Assembly: GCA_905221605.1 (NCBI GenBank)
Contig: CAJNDS010000191.1
Location: 62,001-126,000, forward strand
Origin: Symbiodinium natans
Lineage: Eukaryota > Sar > Dinophyceae > Suessiales > Symbiodiniaceae
DNA length: 64,000 nt
Reading direction: 5' to 3'
A program made the translations under genes and the position numbers. Positions 1 through 10,824 of the stretch are shown in pieces (the stretch's first letter is position 1; every line of letters begins with the position of its first letter). The notes under the pieces were generated by a model. It was not told the DNA's origin. It saw nothing but the letters and a program-made list of their open reading frames with translations, and made no database searches.

Positions 1-244
1 AAACTAAGCCCTATGCCTGAAACCCCAAAGCCCCTGACTTATCAGGCTTGAGCTATGTTTCGTTTCACAACCAGCCATGGGATTCAATTTTTGTGAAAGA
101 ATCTAAACCCTATCCAAAGTCTAGACCCTAGGCCCTAAACCCGACAGGCCTATACCCTGCACCCTAAAACCCTGGGCCAAAAACCCTAAACCCGAAACCC
201 GAAACCCCAAACCCTAAACCCTAAACTTTAATCCTTTCCTGAGC

Positions 245-341
245 CTGCGGCTGGCCCGCGCCGCCTCGCGCTCGGCGCGCGGAAGCCGTGCCCGGAGTTC
301 GTCCAGGTTGCGCTGGAGCTCCTTGAAGTTGGGGTACCGTT
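245..341 (-). CDS. Probable internal exon, coiled-coil protein
   Basis: Reading 341 to 245 on the minus strand gives about 31 open codons, YPNFKELQRNLDELRARLPR then an Ala/Arg/Glu-rich stretch, typical of a charged helix or coiled coil. The left splice site reads ..CTTGAG|AACGG and the right CGCAG|GCTCAGG, a GC donor with the AG|GC context also seen elsewhere here. Telomere-like CCCTAAA repeats flank it on both sides, so it looks like an exon island between repeat-filled introns. The protein family is not recognised. Confidence 0.45.
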
Positions 342-354
342 CTCAAGCTGGTTT

Positions 355-431
355 AGGGTTTAGGGTTTAGGGTTTAGGGTTTAGGGTTTAGGGTTTAGGG
401 TTTAGGGTTAAGGGTTTAGGGTTTAGGGTTC
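355..431. repeat. Interstitial telomere-type (TTTAGGG)n
   Basis: About eleven uninterrupted 7-mers TTTAGGG with one TTAAGGG variant. On the minus strand it lies just upstream of the acceptor of the exon at 245-341, so it is probably intronic. Confidence 0.9.
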
Positions 432-1153
432 CTCTTAAGCTGATAAAGGGAACATGTGGTATCTCCCAAGTACTACTTGGTCAATGCTGTTCAACAAGCT
501 GGGGCCGAACAGGACGCGAGCCAGCCATACTTAGGACTCTCCCGGTGAGAGATTGCCCTGCCTCAAGTTGCTCGATTCAAACCAGAGTCCTCGGTTTCAG
601 GTCCTATCCAACCGCTGCCGATATGAGGCTTAACTTGGACCTTCTTAACTTACCACCAACATTCTTTCAGAGCACATGACGTCGCCTATAAAAAGTATAA
701 ACACATGAAAAGTAACAAAACAAACATACATTTATGTATATACAAACTGCAACAATAAACTCAATATCGATTTCTTGGGTACAGGGGTAGGCCTCTGTCT
801 CCGTCTTGGCTGACGCGATCTCCTGAGGATGGAGCACTGGGATGTCATATTTCATACCCGCAGTCGTCAACCCGCATATGGCCAACAAAACTCTCAAAAT
901 CCTAGTAACTAGCCGCGGCTTGGGGTTTAGAGTTTAGGGTTTATGGAGTAGGAGTCATCTCCTCAGGCAACGGAAAATTTCAATAGCCCACCACACCTAT
1001 CTGTGTCAACCTTCATCCGGCGCACCGAGTCTAGGGCTTGTGGCCAGTGCTTGCAGTTTGGGGGTTGTCGTGCTTGGGGGATCAGGTTGAGATGAATCCG
1101 GCCGCTCGGATCCATACTACCACTACAGAAAGGACCCCACTACCTAGATCCAC
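432..1153. other. No gene recognised
   Basis: Mixed-composition sequence with a small TTTAGGG remnant near 925-945. A 76-codon minus-strand frame at 667-897 is AT-rich and shows no family resemblance; it is not called. Confidence 0.4.
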
Positions 1154-1280
1154 CTTATTTGTGACAGTGATCCCCTTGGCATACAGCAGCATGGAACGGT
1201 TTAGGCCTAGGCTTTCGGGCTTCAGTATTGAGGCCTTCCAGCAGTCTTCAAAGCGCATGACAAGGCCCAGATAGTAGCCA
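1154..1280 (-). CDS. Probable internal exon, unknown protein
   Basis: Minus strand: acceptor GCATTTCAG|TGGCTAC, donor AATAAG|GTGGATC, exactly 42 codons plus one base between them. The peptide begins GYYLGLVMRFEDCWKASILK and ends LLYAKGITVTNK; the mix of aromatic, charged and hydrophobic residues is protein-like with no low complexity. No family is recognised. It may belong to the same minus-strand gene as the exons at 5.1 kb and 0.3 kb. Confidence 0.45.
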
Positions 1281-1658
1281 CTGAAATGCACCGAGCACCG
1301 AAACAGGATGCCCTTTTGTTGCCATTTGATTCTTACAAGTGAACGTAAACCCTAACAACAGAGAATAAGGGGACTGCTGGCATGCCGGGTGTAGAGCCCA
1401 ACCAAAGCCTGCAACCAAATCGAAACCCTAAACCTTACAATGCGAAACGATACCCGAGCCTACGACGCCTCTTGTACCGAACGGGATACCCGGCCTTGCT
1501 TTACAAACGGGCATCTGCTCTAGTCGAAGTCATTGCGTGTTTAGCCCAAAACCCTGGATCCGAAACCTTGCGCCAGCCCTGCTGGGCACTTACCTGGATC
1601 CCAAACTCAACCCCCAAACCCCGGCGAAAACAAAACATTTTAATCCCAAACCATACTG

Positions 1659-1768
1659 GGAGGTTCATGGGCAGCTATAAGCAGGGTTATAAGTGCCTTA
1701 AATGGGGGTGCGAAGTATGGTTACCATACTTATACGCCTGCTCATAACTACCCATGAGCCTCCAAGTA
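1659..1768. mobile_element. Palindromic MITE-like element, copy A
   Basis: Starts near GGGAGGTTCATGGGCAG and ends in the complement CTACCCATGAGCCTCCAAG, with GGTTATAAGT and ACTTATA arms inside. The whole 110 bp folds into one hairpin. A diverged second copy is at 48661-48777 and a half-copy at 24893-24915. Confidence 0.6.
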
Positions 1769-1950
1769 CTGAACCTCAAAACGCTTTCCAACCTCAAAAC
1801 TCGAAACTTTGAACATCTTGAGCCATACAACTCCAAGCCCTGACTTGCTTCCCCAGTTAAGTGGCGAAGGAAAGGGATGCATTCTCCTTAAACTGGCTGG
1901 TTTTTAGTAGGGAATGAGGGAATGAGGGAATGAGGTTCCCTATAGAACCC

Positions 1951-2056
1951 CTATATAAATATAAATATAAATATAAATATAAATATAAATATAAATATAA
2001 ATATAAATATAAATATAAATATAAATAAATAAAGAAATATATATATATATATATAT
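1951..2056. repeat. AT-rich microsatellite (TATAAA)n and (AT)n
   Basis: About fourteen tandem units of the 6-mer ATAAAT followed by a run of alternating AT to 2056. Frames across it are low complexity and not coding. Confidence 0.95.
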
Positions 2057-2215
2057 GGACACACCCCCCCCATGACCCACCCAGATCTGTTTCCCTCGTA
2101 AATACCGTAAAAAACCCGCTCGTGCCCTATGCCATTTTTTGCTACTCTCAGTGGCTGTCTCTCGACAGAACAGACCCCACACGGCCCACAAGACTGGACG
2201 CCGAGACGCGCGAGA

Positions 2216-3418
2216 CCAAAAAACCAAAAAAACAATCTTTTTTAGAGAATGGGGAGGGGATGTTGAAAAAGATGTTTTTTTGGTTTTGCCTCGTAAAAAG
2301 ATTGTTTTTCATAGAAAAACCAACTTTTCCCACGTAAAAAGATGGTTTTGGTCTGGACTGCCTCAGGAAAACCATCTTTTTGCGAGGTAAAAGTTGGTTT
2401 TTGGCTCCAAAACCATCTTTTACGAGGCAAAACCAAAAAACCAAAAAAAACCATCTTTTTTAGAGAATGGGGAGGGGATGTTGAAAAAGATGTTTTTTTT
2501 GGTTTTGCCTCGTAAAAAGATTGTTTTTCATAGGAAAACCAACTTTTCCCACGTAAAAAGATGGTTTTGGTCTAGACTGCCTCAGGAAAACCATCTTTTT
2601 GCGAGGTAAAAGTTGGTTTTTGGCTCCAAAACCATCTTTTACGAGGCAAAACCAAAAAAACAAAAAAAACCATCTTTTTTAGAGAATAGGGAGGGCATTT
2701 TGAAAAAGATGGTTTTTTTGGTTTTGCCTCGTAAAAAGATGGTTTTCCATAGAAAAACCAACTTTTCCCACGTAAAAAGATGGTTTTGGACACAAAAAAC
2801 CAACTTTTACCTCGTAAACAGATGGTTTTGGAGCCAAAAACCAACTTTTACCTCGCAAAAAGATGGTTTTCCTGAGGCAGTCCAGACCAAAACCATCTTT
2901 TTGCGTGGGAAAAGTTGGTTTTCCTATGAAAAACCATCTTTTTACGAGGCAAAACCAAAAAACCATCTTTTTCAATATCCCCTCCCCATTCTCTAAAAAA
3001 GATGGTTTTTTTGGTTTTTTGGTTTTGCCTCGTAAAAGATGGTTTTGGAGCCAAAAACCAACTTTTACCTCGCAAAAAGATGGTTTTCCTGAGGCAGTCT
3101 AGACAAAAAACCATCTTTTTACGTGGGAAAAGTTGGTTTTTCTATGAAAAACCATCTTTTTACGAGGCAAAACCAAAAAAACCATCTTTTTCAATATCCC
3201 CTCCCCATTCTCTAAAAAAGATGGTTTTTTTGGTTTTTTGGTTTTGCCTCGTAAAAGATGGTTTTCCTGAGGCAGTCCAGACCAAAACCATCTTTTTACG
3301 TGGGAAAAGTTGGTTTTTCTATGAAAAACCATCTTTTTACGAGGCGAAACCAAAAAAAACATCTTTTTCAACATCCCCAAAAAGGATGTTTTTTTTGGTT
3401 TTTTGGTTTTGCCTCGTA
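2216..3418. repeat. 1.2 kb near-perfect palindrome built of 219-bp subrepeats
   Basis: The left arm (2216 to about 2830) and right arm (about 2840 to 3418) are reverse complements, centred near 2835. Each arm is made of units with a period of about 219 bp: the marker AGAGAATGGGGAGGGG starts at 2244, 2462 and 2681 (last copy diverged), and its complement CCCCTCCCCATTCTCT lies at about 2979-2994 and 3198-3213. Units themselves contain small inverted pairs, AAAAAGATGGTTTT with AAAACCATCTTTTT and AAAAGTTGGTTTT with AAAACCAACTTTT. Several 60-180 codon open frames on both strands are by-products of stop-poor A/T runs. The block ends sharply at about 3418 with GCCTCGTAC. No transposase is seen. Confidence 0.85.
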
Positions 3419-3529
3419 CCTCTCTCGGGCCAGAACCGTTCAGCTCTGCATGTAGCTATGCTTGGAGGCTCGTTGGCTTTGGTCAGTCTTATATTAATCT
3501 CAGCAATAGCATTCCTATTCCTATTAATG

Positions 3530-4900
3530 TAAAGGGGTTCCTAACCATCTTTATAGGACTTCTTTTCATTTTACTTATATTCTTATGAACTTTCAGAGGG
3601 TTCTTATTCCACATCAGAGGATTCCTAATACTTTTCAATAGGGTTCTTATGCATTTCAACAAGGTTCTTAATCATTTTCAAGTGGCTCTTTTAATTCCAA
3701 CAGGGTTCCTCTGAAAATAAAAACCTTTTTAAGATTCAGATTGGTGCCTATTCATTTTAGTGAGTCTCCAAGTGATTTTAATGGTATTCTTAGAAAATTG
3801 AATTGCATTCCTCGCCCTTTGTTCTAATAGGAATCACATTAAGCCTAACAGGAAGCCAATAAATTTTGAAAAGGAACCACATTGAATTTTGTAGGATTCC
3901 TATTGGTTCCTATTATTTTTAGTAGGACTTAGTAGGGTTCCTCTTCATTTTAAAAGGATTCCTATCAATTGGTAAAAGGGTTCTGAACAATTTTACTGGG
4001 GTTCCCAATGAACTCCGATTAACGTCAAAGGGTTCCTGACCATCTTAATGGGACTCCTCTACCATTTCAGAATATTCTTATGAATTTTCATAGGGTTCTT
4101 ATTCAATGTAGAAGGATTCCTAATACGTTTTTCTGTAAACAGGGTTCTTATGAAATTCAACAAGGTTCTCAATCATTTTAAAGTGGCTTCTTTTAGTTTC
4201 AATAGGGGTCCATCTGAAAATGAAAAGGGGCCATACTTCTTTTTAGGATTCCTATTGGTTCCTATTCATGTTTGTGACTTGCAAAGTAACTGGAATGGTT
4301 CTTTTCTGGAGATTTGAATAGCATTCCTGTCCCATTAATTCTAATAGGAATCACATGAATTCTAACAGGAAGCCTAGAAATCCGAACCACATTTATTTTT
4401 ATAGGATTCCTATTGGTTCCTATTAATTTAGTAGGATTTCTCTTCATTTTCAAAGGATTCCAATAGGGTTCTTATGATTTTTAGTGGTGTTGCTTATAAA
4501 TTCTAATTGATGGTAGGACCCTCTTCATTTAAAAGATTCCTCTTAATTTGTAAAAGGGTTCTTATGAATTCATAAATTGAATAGGATTCTAATTCATCAT
4601 AACAAGATTAAGAGAAATATTAATAGGATTCCTATTTAGATTTAATGGAATTCGCACATTCCCGTGAATTCAAAAAGGGTCCCTTCTCATTTTCACAGGC
4701 TCCCTACTATTCTTCATGGGGGCCCTATAAAAATCTACATTTTAATAGCATTCCCATGACGTTTGATAGGGAGTTCCTCTGACTCAAATATGATTCCAAG
4801 TCATTCTTCCTATTGATTCAATAAAGAATCTTATTAATCTTAATAGGGTTCGTATGAATTTCATAGGGTTTTCGTTCAACTAAGAGGGTTCTGATTAAAC
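3530..4900. repeat. Diverged AT-rich satellite with about 490-bp higher-order period
   Basis: The stretch is filled with degenerate copies of short motifs such as AGGGTTCTTATGAATTTTCA and AGGATTCCTATTGGTTCC, roughly every 25-30 bp. A larger duplication is visible: the series CTAACCATCTTTATAGGAC at 3541 is matched in order by CTGACCATCTTAATGGGAC at 4029, and AATAGGAATCACATT at 3828 by a match at 4349. No coding frame is supported. Confidence 0.75.
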
Positions 4901-5044
4901 TCATAGCTATGACTAAGTATGGATTTCTTACTCCGACACGGCCTCACGGTGGGTCATGGGGGGGGTGTGAGCATATATATATATATAGGGCCCTGATTCC
5001 CTCATCCCCTTCTAAGAACCAGGGGGTAAAAGGGGGTCATTGAG

Positions 5045-5133
5045 CAGGGCACCAAGGCCTCCAGCAGCTTGGCCCTCCAGGGATCCATGGCATCGCGCTG
5101 CTTCTCCAGGCCCAGGACCTGGCTCAGCACTGC
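5045..5133 (-). CDS. Probable internal exon, helical protein
   Basis: Minus strand: acceptor CCGGCGCAG|GCAGTG opens a frame AVLSQVLGLEKQRDAMDPWR then AKLLEALVP. The Leu/Glu/Lys pattern and absence of low complexity support coding. Donor is uncertain (GGAG|GCC or CTTG|GTG), so the 3' end is approximate. The intron on its upstream side (about 5150-5480) is degenerate TTTAGGG sequence. Family not recognised. Confidence 0.45.
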
Positions 5134-5149
5134 CTGCGCCGGGGGGTGA

Positions 5150-5470
5150 GGTGAGGATTCTGGAGTTTAGGGATTTTTTTGGGGGGTTTGAATTTTAGGG
5201 TTCTGGAGTTTAGGGTTTGTTTTTTTTTTTTTGGGGGGGGGGTTTGAGGTTTAGGGTTCTGGAGTCTAGGGTTTGTTTTTGCGGGGTTTGAGGTTTAGTG
5301 TTCTTGAGGGTTTTAGGTTTTTGGGGGTTTAGGGTTTTTGGTTTTTTTGGGGTTTAGGGTTCTGGAGTTTAGGGTTTTTTGGGGGTTTTGGAGCTCAGAG
5401 CTCTGGAGTTTAGGGTTTAGGGTTTATGGGTCTAGGGTGCTTGAGCTTCGGGCTTTAGGAGTTTCCAGCG
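5150..5470. repeat. Degenerate telomere-like tract
   Basis: Repeated TTTAGGGTTCTGGAG-type units alternating with T and G homopolymers; a decayed or slippage-expanded TTTAGGG array. Confidence 0.8.
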
Positions 5471-5703
5471 CTTCACGGCCGAATTGAGGAGTTTAGGGTT
5501 TGAGCTGCACGTTGCTTGTGGATTTTGGGGGCCTTTGGGGCATAAGGGTTTCGGGTTGCAGTAAGCTGGTTGACACTAACCCTAAACCCTAAAACCTAAA
5601 CCCTCACCCCATCAACAATAACTTCTCCCATGGGTTCTCTTCGCTACCCCATAGGATCCCCACACCTGTTTTAGGGTTTCAGGGTGTTGGGTGAAGAGTT
5701 TAG

Positions 5704-5917
5704 GGAACACTAAACCCTAAACCCTAAACCCTAAACCCTAAACCCCTCAACCTTGAGTTGGGGCTTGTCTGCGGCTAGGCGAGGCTTCTGCCGCTCATAC
5801 GCGCAACGTGAAACCTGTGCTTCGGCGGGGTATGGGTTGAAGCATTTGAGGATTAGGGATGAGGGATTAGGGATTAGGGTTTAGGGATTAGGGTTTAGGG
5901 ATTAGGGATTAGGGTTG
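5704..5917. repeat. Telomere-like blocks of two variants
   Basis: CCCTAAA units at about 5710-5744, then in opposite orientation GATTAGG/GTTTAGG units at about 5850-5915. Confidence 0.85.
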
Positions 5918-6380
5918 CAGACGGAGAGAGAGGCAGGGCTTAGGGTTTGAGGTCTTGTCTTTAGGAGCAGGCTACTCCTAGACACCAACGCAAACCAATG
6001 ATGCCTGGTTGTGGGTAGCAGTGGTACCAGGTGTTGGTCCCATGAGCAGAGTTATGAACTAGCCAGCACAAATGGGCAAAATTTCGGGTCTGCCCAAGCC
6101 CCACATGGCCTGCATGTCCTCTTGACCTTCACGGGCGTCCGCCTCCGGATGATGGGAGGTCTTAACCCGACATTGCTACCCGACATCTGAGGCTCTGCGA
6201 TTGATGGGAGTCCTTTCTTGGGTCCTGGCTCTTTGCAGACTACACAGGGTGGGTTGCTATTGGACACCAACCGTGCGTCCCAGGTGACTTCGCAACTTCA
6301 TGCATTCGAGGTCTGTGGGCTTTCGACTTTTTGGGGCAGTGCCTCAGGAAGTGTGCTTCCGATGTTACCCGCGACACATC
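5918..6380. other. Single-copy flank of the array, no gene recognised
   Basis: Unique sequence between telomere-like repeats and the start of array homology. A 72-codon minus frame at 6052-6270 is open but has no recognisable family or paired splice sites. Confidence 0.4.
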
Positions 6381-6704
6381 AATGTCAGAGCGCCAGCCAC
6401 CCTTTTTCAAGATCGCGGGCTGGCGACGCGACGCCTGCACGTGTGTGAACTTGAAACAGGGACTTGTCGGTGCTGTGCGTTGCACATGTTGCACAGCGCT
6501 TCGAGCCTCCCGAGACGAGCCTCAGAGCAATCATCTGAGTCTGAAGTTCCCTCAATCTCGAGATTTGCGCTTGGAGCCACTTGGAGTCAACAGGAGATGC
6601 GCCCCTTGGGGGCGCACCAGACACCACAAACATCAACTATTCTAGGAAAACTTTTAAAGAATTGGACAGTCAGATGTAGCGGCCTTGCGCCCTATGCGCA
6701 CTCT

Positions 6705-8162
6705 TCAGGCCAAGGGCACAACGTACTGAGATTGCACCACGTAGGTCGGAGACACCAGAATGCGAGAGCCGTGGGGTGCGAGGTCAACCGACATCCCGTA
6801 CAGGTCCTTCATCTGCTTGCAGAGGTTGTCGAAAGACTCGGGAGAAACCTGGTGGCAATCCTTGTCCACATGCCAAGTGATGACGTATGGAGAGCACACT
6901 GAGTTGTCGTGCGACTGGCCGGTGGTTGACCTGGGATCAGAAGCTCAAGCGCGGGGTCGGACTTATGATATCTACTTGAAAGGCATGGCGCCTCTTGGTG
7001 ACGTGGTGCTTAAGGCTGAAAAGTTTCGGAGGGTTTTGTGTGGCTTGGGGTTTACGGCTAAAGCTCTGAGCTTGGGGTTTGGGGCTTGTACTGTCGGCTT
7101 AGGGTGTTGGACCCCACTTGAGCAAAGTGCTGCAGTGCTCTCAGAGACTCAAAACTTAACGACTTCACAAGGAAACAATGCCTCTTGCAAGCCACGTGGC
7201 CCAGAGTACATGACGGAGTTGTTATGTCCAACAACGGTCCAGCCATGCAGCAGATCGTTCACAGTAGGCCCCCCGTTCACGATCTGGTAGATCTGGCCCT
7301 GCACCACGACCATAGGGTTCAGAAGGCCACGGCCGTTTGCGGCACCTGCAACATGAACACGCGCTCAGATGCTTTCGACATAAATAACTATGACAACCCT
7401 TTAAACATCAAGAGCTCGGCAAGCAGTGCCTCACTGAAGCAGCAACGAGTAAGACGGCGGCCATTGGAGACTCACACACACACACACATCTCAAACCCGC
7501 GTTTGCGCACGCGTTGGCTCACCCATGCTGACGGCGACTGTGTGACAAGCAGATCAGGGTGGTTGGCTGCATGCTCACGTGCCTCCCAAACCATCCGCGA
7601 GGAGGTCTGCATTCATGCCGTCCGAAGCATCGTTGTCGGTGCCGGCTGAAGAGTGCACGTAGTGGACCTCGTAGGACTTGCCGACCTGCACGTCACCCGT
7701 GCAGTGCTGAAAGGTGTACGGCGTCATCTGCGCGTCAGTGAGCGTGTCCGTTGGGCACATGAAGCCAGGACGTGGGTTGCTGGCCAGGCGCCTGCCGGAG
7801 GAGGCCGCGTCGTACGCCATCGCATCGGTGTCGTTGTTGTAGGCATCGCTCTTATGCTCAGCCCCCAGGTGGAAGTGCACGTTCACCAGCGGCAGGAAGT
7901 TGGCCTGAGCATCCGTCAGCGTGGCCGCCTTCGGCACCATGCTGCCTGTAGCGCCAGTTGAGAGATCACGAGGCGTCTGAGGCTCGGCCGTGTTGCAAGC
8001 TGGCTTGTTGAAGTTGTACGGGCAAGTTGGAGTGCCCGGCACGGGGTTGCTCAGCACCGTGGTGGGGGAGCCACAGCACTGCTCACTCTTGTAGAAATCC
8101 TTCACCTCGCCGCAAGTGACGGCGTCCGCCCCAACCACAAACAAGGAGAACAAGCGCAGCAT
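6705..8162 (-). CDS. Delta-class carbonic anhydrase, S type, copy 1
   Basis: Exons 8162-7583, 7345-7201 and 6930-6705 join in frame to 316 aa. Residues 1-15 (MLRLFSLFVVGADAV) are a signal peptide. The delta carbonic anhydrase core follows: VNVHFHLGAEH at 93-103 with H96, H98 and H103 as likely zinc-site residues, SYEVHYVHSSAG at 163-174 with H167 and H170, and CSPYVITWHVD at 254-264. The family hydrates CO2 to bicarbonate at a zinc site and in dinoflagellates serves carbon concentration, often at the cell surface or outside it; the signal peptide fits this. Cys pairs suggest disulfides. Both introns (237 and 270 nt) begin GC and end AG. ATG 8162 was chosen because it aligns with the L-type start; an upstream in-frame TTG is not a eukaryotic start. 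A pyrimidine-rich stretch before TTTGGCAG upstream could be a spliced-leader acceptor. Confidence 0.92.
6931..7200 (-). other. GC-AG intron 2 of copy 1
   Basis: Donor ACTCTGG|GCCACGTGG, acceptor ATCCCAG|GTCAACC, phase 2. The joined codons give YSGSTTG, as expected for the family. The middle has degenerate telomere-like units (TTGGGGTTT, GGCTTAGGG on the plus strand). Confidence 0.85.
7346..7582 (-). other. GC-AG intron 1 of copy 1
   Basis: Donor GGGAG|GCACGTGAG, acceptor GTTGCAG|GTGCCGC, phase 1. Contains a short CA repeat whose length differs between copies. The GC donor is conserved in all eight copies. Confidence 0.85.
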
Positions 8163-8741
8163 GGCTGGATACGACTGTGTGGCAAAATCCTTCACGAACC
8201 CTTCTCTGTCTGCCAAAGCTCACAGCAAAAGAAACGACATCGGCAGGCCGATTTCTCTGACTCAGATCAGCTGATGACAAAGCAGCGCCCCAGCGTTTCT
8301 AGCAGCTTCTGACGTACATCGGCATACACCGGCGTAGCAGCACAGGCCCTCCCTCACCCCTTCCGCCGAGCCCCACATGCAAATAAGCCATCAATCTCAG
8401 AGCACCACTCACCATTTTCGAAGATCGCGGGCTGACGACGCGACAGCTGCACGATTGCTGCACGTGTGGACTTGAAACAGGGACGTGTCGGCTCTGTGCG
8501 TTGCACAGTGCTTGGAGCCTCCCAAGACGAGCCTCAGAACAATCAACTGAAGTTCCCTCAATCTCGAGACGGAGCTAGGATGAGGAGCCACTCGGAGTCA
8601 ATGGGAGACTCGCCCCTTGGGGGCGCGTCAGACACCAAAGACATCAACTCCTCCAAAGGAAAACTTAAAACAGGAAAACATAAAAGAATTGGGCAGTCAG
8701 ATTCAGCGGCCTTGCGCCCTGTGCAATCCTATGCGCACTCT

Positions 8742-10245
8742 TCAGGCCAAGGGCACAACGTACTGAGATTGCACCACGTAGGTCGGAGACACCAGAATGC
8801 GAGAGCCGTGGGGTGCGAGGTCAACCGACATCCCGTACAGGTCCTTCATCTGCTTGCAGAGGTTGTCGAAAGACTCGGGAGAAACCTGGTGGCAATCCTT
8901 GTCCACATGCCAAGTGATGACGTATGGAGAGCACACTGAGTTGTCGTGCGACTGGCCGGTGGTTGACCTGGGATCGAGAAGCTCAAGCGCGGGGTCGGAC
9001 TTATGATATCTACTTGAAAGGCATGGCGCCTCTTGGTGACGTGGTGCTTAAGGCTGAAAAGTTTCGGAGGGTTTTGTGTGGCTTGGGGTTTACGGCTAAA
9101 GCTCTGAGCTTGGGGTTTGGGGCTTGTACTGTCGGCTTAGGGTGTTGGACCCCACTTGAGCAAAGTGCTGCAGTGCTCTCACAGACTCAAAACTTATCGA
9201 CTTCACAAGGAAACAATGCCTCTTGCAAGCCACGTGGCCCAGAGTACATGACGGAGTTGTTATGTCCAACAACAGTCCAGCCATGCAGCAGATCGTTCAC
9301 AGTAGGCCCCCCGTTCACGATCTGGTAGATCTGGCCCTGCACCACGACCATCGGGTTCAGAAGGCCACGGCCGTTTGCGGCACCTGCAACACGAACACGA
9401 GGTCAAATGCTTTAAATTCGACATAAATAACTATAATAACCCTTTAAACATCAAGAGCTCGGCAAGCAGAGCCTCACTGAAGCAGCAACGAGTAAAACGC
9501 CGGCTATCAGAGACTGACACACACACACACACACACACACACGCGCACGCACACACACACACACACACACAAATCACACCTGCATTCGCACACGCGTTGA
9601 CTCCCCCATGCTGACGGTGACTGTGCGACAGGCAGGTCAGAGTGGTTGGCTGCATGCTCACGTGCCTCCCAAACCATCCGCGAGGAGGTCTGCATTCATG
9701 CCGTCCGAAGCATCGTTGTCGGTGCCGGCTGAAGAGTGCACGTAGTGGACCTCGTAGGACTTGCCGACCTGCACGTCACCCGTGCAGTGCTGAAAGGTGT
9801 ACGGCGTCATCTGCGCGTCAGTGAGCGTGTCCGTTGGGCACATGAAGCCAGGACGTGGGTTGCTGGCCAGGCGCCTGCCGGAGGAGGCCGCGTCGTACGC
9901 CATCGCATCGGTGTCGTTGTTGTAGGCATCGCTCTTATGCTCAGCCCCCAGGTGGAAGTGCACGTTCACCAGCGGCAGGAAGTTGGCCTGAGCATCCGTC
10001 AGCGTGGCCGCCTTCGGCACCATGCTGCCTGTAGCGCCAGTTGAGAGATCACGAGGCGTCTGAGGCTCGGCCGTGTTGCAAGCTGGCTTGTTGAAGTTGT
10101 ACGGGCAAGTTGGAGTGCCCGGCACGGGGTTGCTCAGCACCGTGGTGGGGGAGCCACAGCACTGCTCACTCTTGTAGAAATCCTTCACCTCGCCGCAGGT
10201 GACGGCGTCCGCCCCAACCACAAACAATGAGAACAAGCGCAGCAT
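8742..10245 (-). CDS. Delta-class carbonic anhydrase, S type, copy 2
   Basis: Exons 10245-9666, 9383-9239 and 8967-8742; 316 aa, same protein as copy 1. Observed exon differences (for example at the Pro codon in exon 2) are silent. Intron 1 carries the longest CA microsatellite of the array (about 9520-9570). The upstream spacer is about 580 bp, short enough for co-transcription with the next unit. Confidence 0.92.
9517..9570. repeat. CA microsatellite in intron 1 of copy 2
   Basis: Two runs of ACACAC separated by ACGCGCACGC; other copies have only 5-7 CA units here. Confidence 0.9.
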
Positions 10246-10824
10246 GGCTGGATACGACTGTGTGGCAAAATCCTTCACGAACCCTTCTCTGTCTGCCAAA
10301 GCTCACAGCAAAAGAAACAACATCGGCAGGCCGATTTCTCTGACTCAGATCAGCTGATGACAAAGCAGCGCCCAGCGTTTCTAGCAGCTTCTGACGTACA
10401 TCGGCATACACCGGTGTAGCAGCACAGGCCCTCCCTCACCCCTTCCGCCGAACCCCCACATGCAAATAAGCCATCAATCTCAGAGCACCACTCACCATTT
10501 GTGAAGATCGCGGGCTGACGACGCGACAGCTGGACGATTGCTGCACGTGTGGACTTGAAACAGGGACGTGTCGGCTCTGTGCGTTGCACAGTGCTTGGAG
10601 CCTCCCAAGACGAGCCTCAGAACAATCAACTGAAGTTCCCTCAATCTCGAGACAGAGCTAGGAAGAGGAGCCACTCGGAGTCAATGGGAGACGCGCCCCT
10701 TGGGGGCGCGTCAGACACCAAAGACATCAACTCCTCCAAAGGAAAACTTAAAACAGGAAAACACAAAAGAATTGGACAGTCAGATGTAGCGGCCTTGCGC
10801 CCTGTGCAATCCTATGCGCACTCT

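Noticed and set aside
355-431. Chromosome end
   Set aside because: The telomere-type array is short, internal, and similar arrays in both orientations lie across the whole window.
2122-3532. Open frames of 60-176 codons on both strands (Lys/Phe/Pro-rich)
   Set aside because: They are translations of the palindrome's A/T-rich subrepeats, occur in both strands at once and repeat with the DNA period.
8163-8216. Eighteen-residue extension upstream of S-type MLRLF
   Set aside because: It starts at TTG, not ATG, and does not exist in L-type genes, whose ATG aligns with MLRL.
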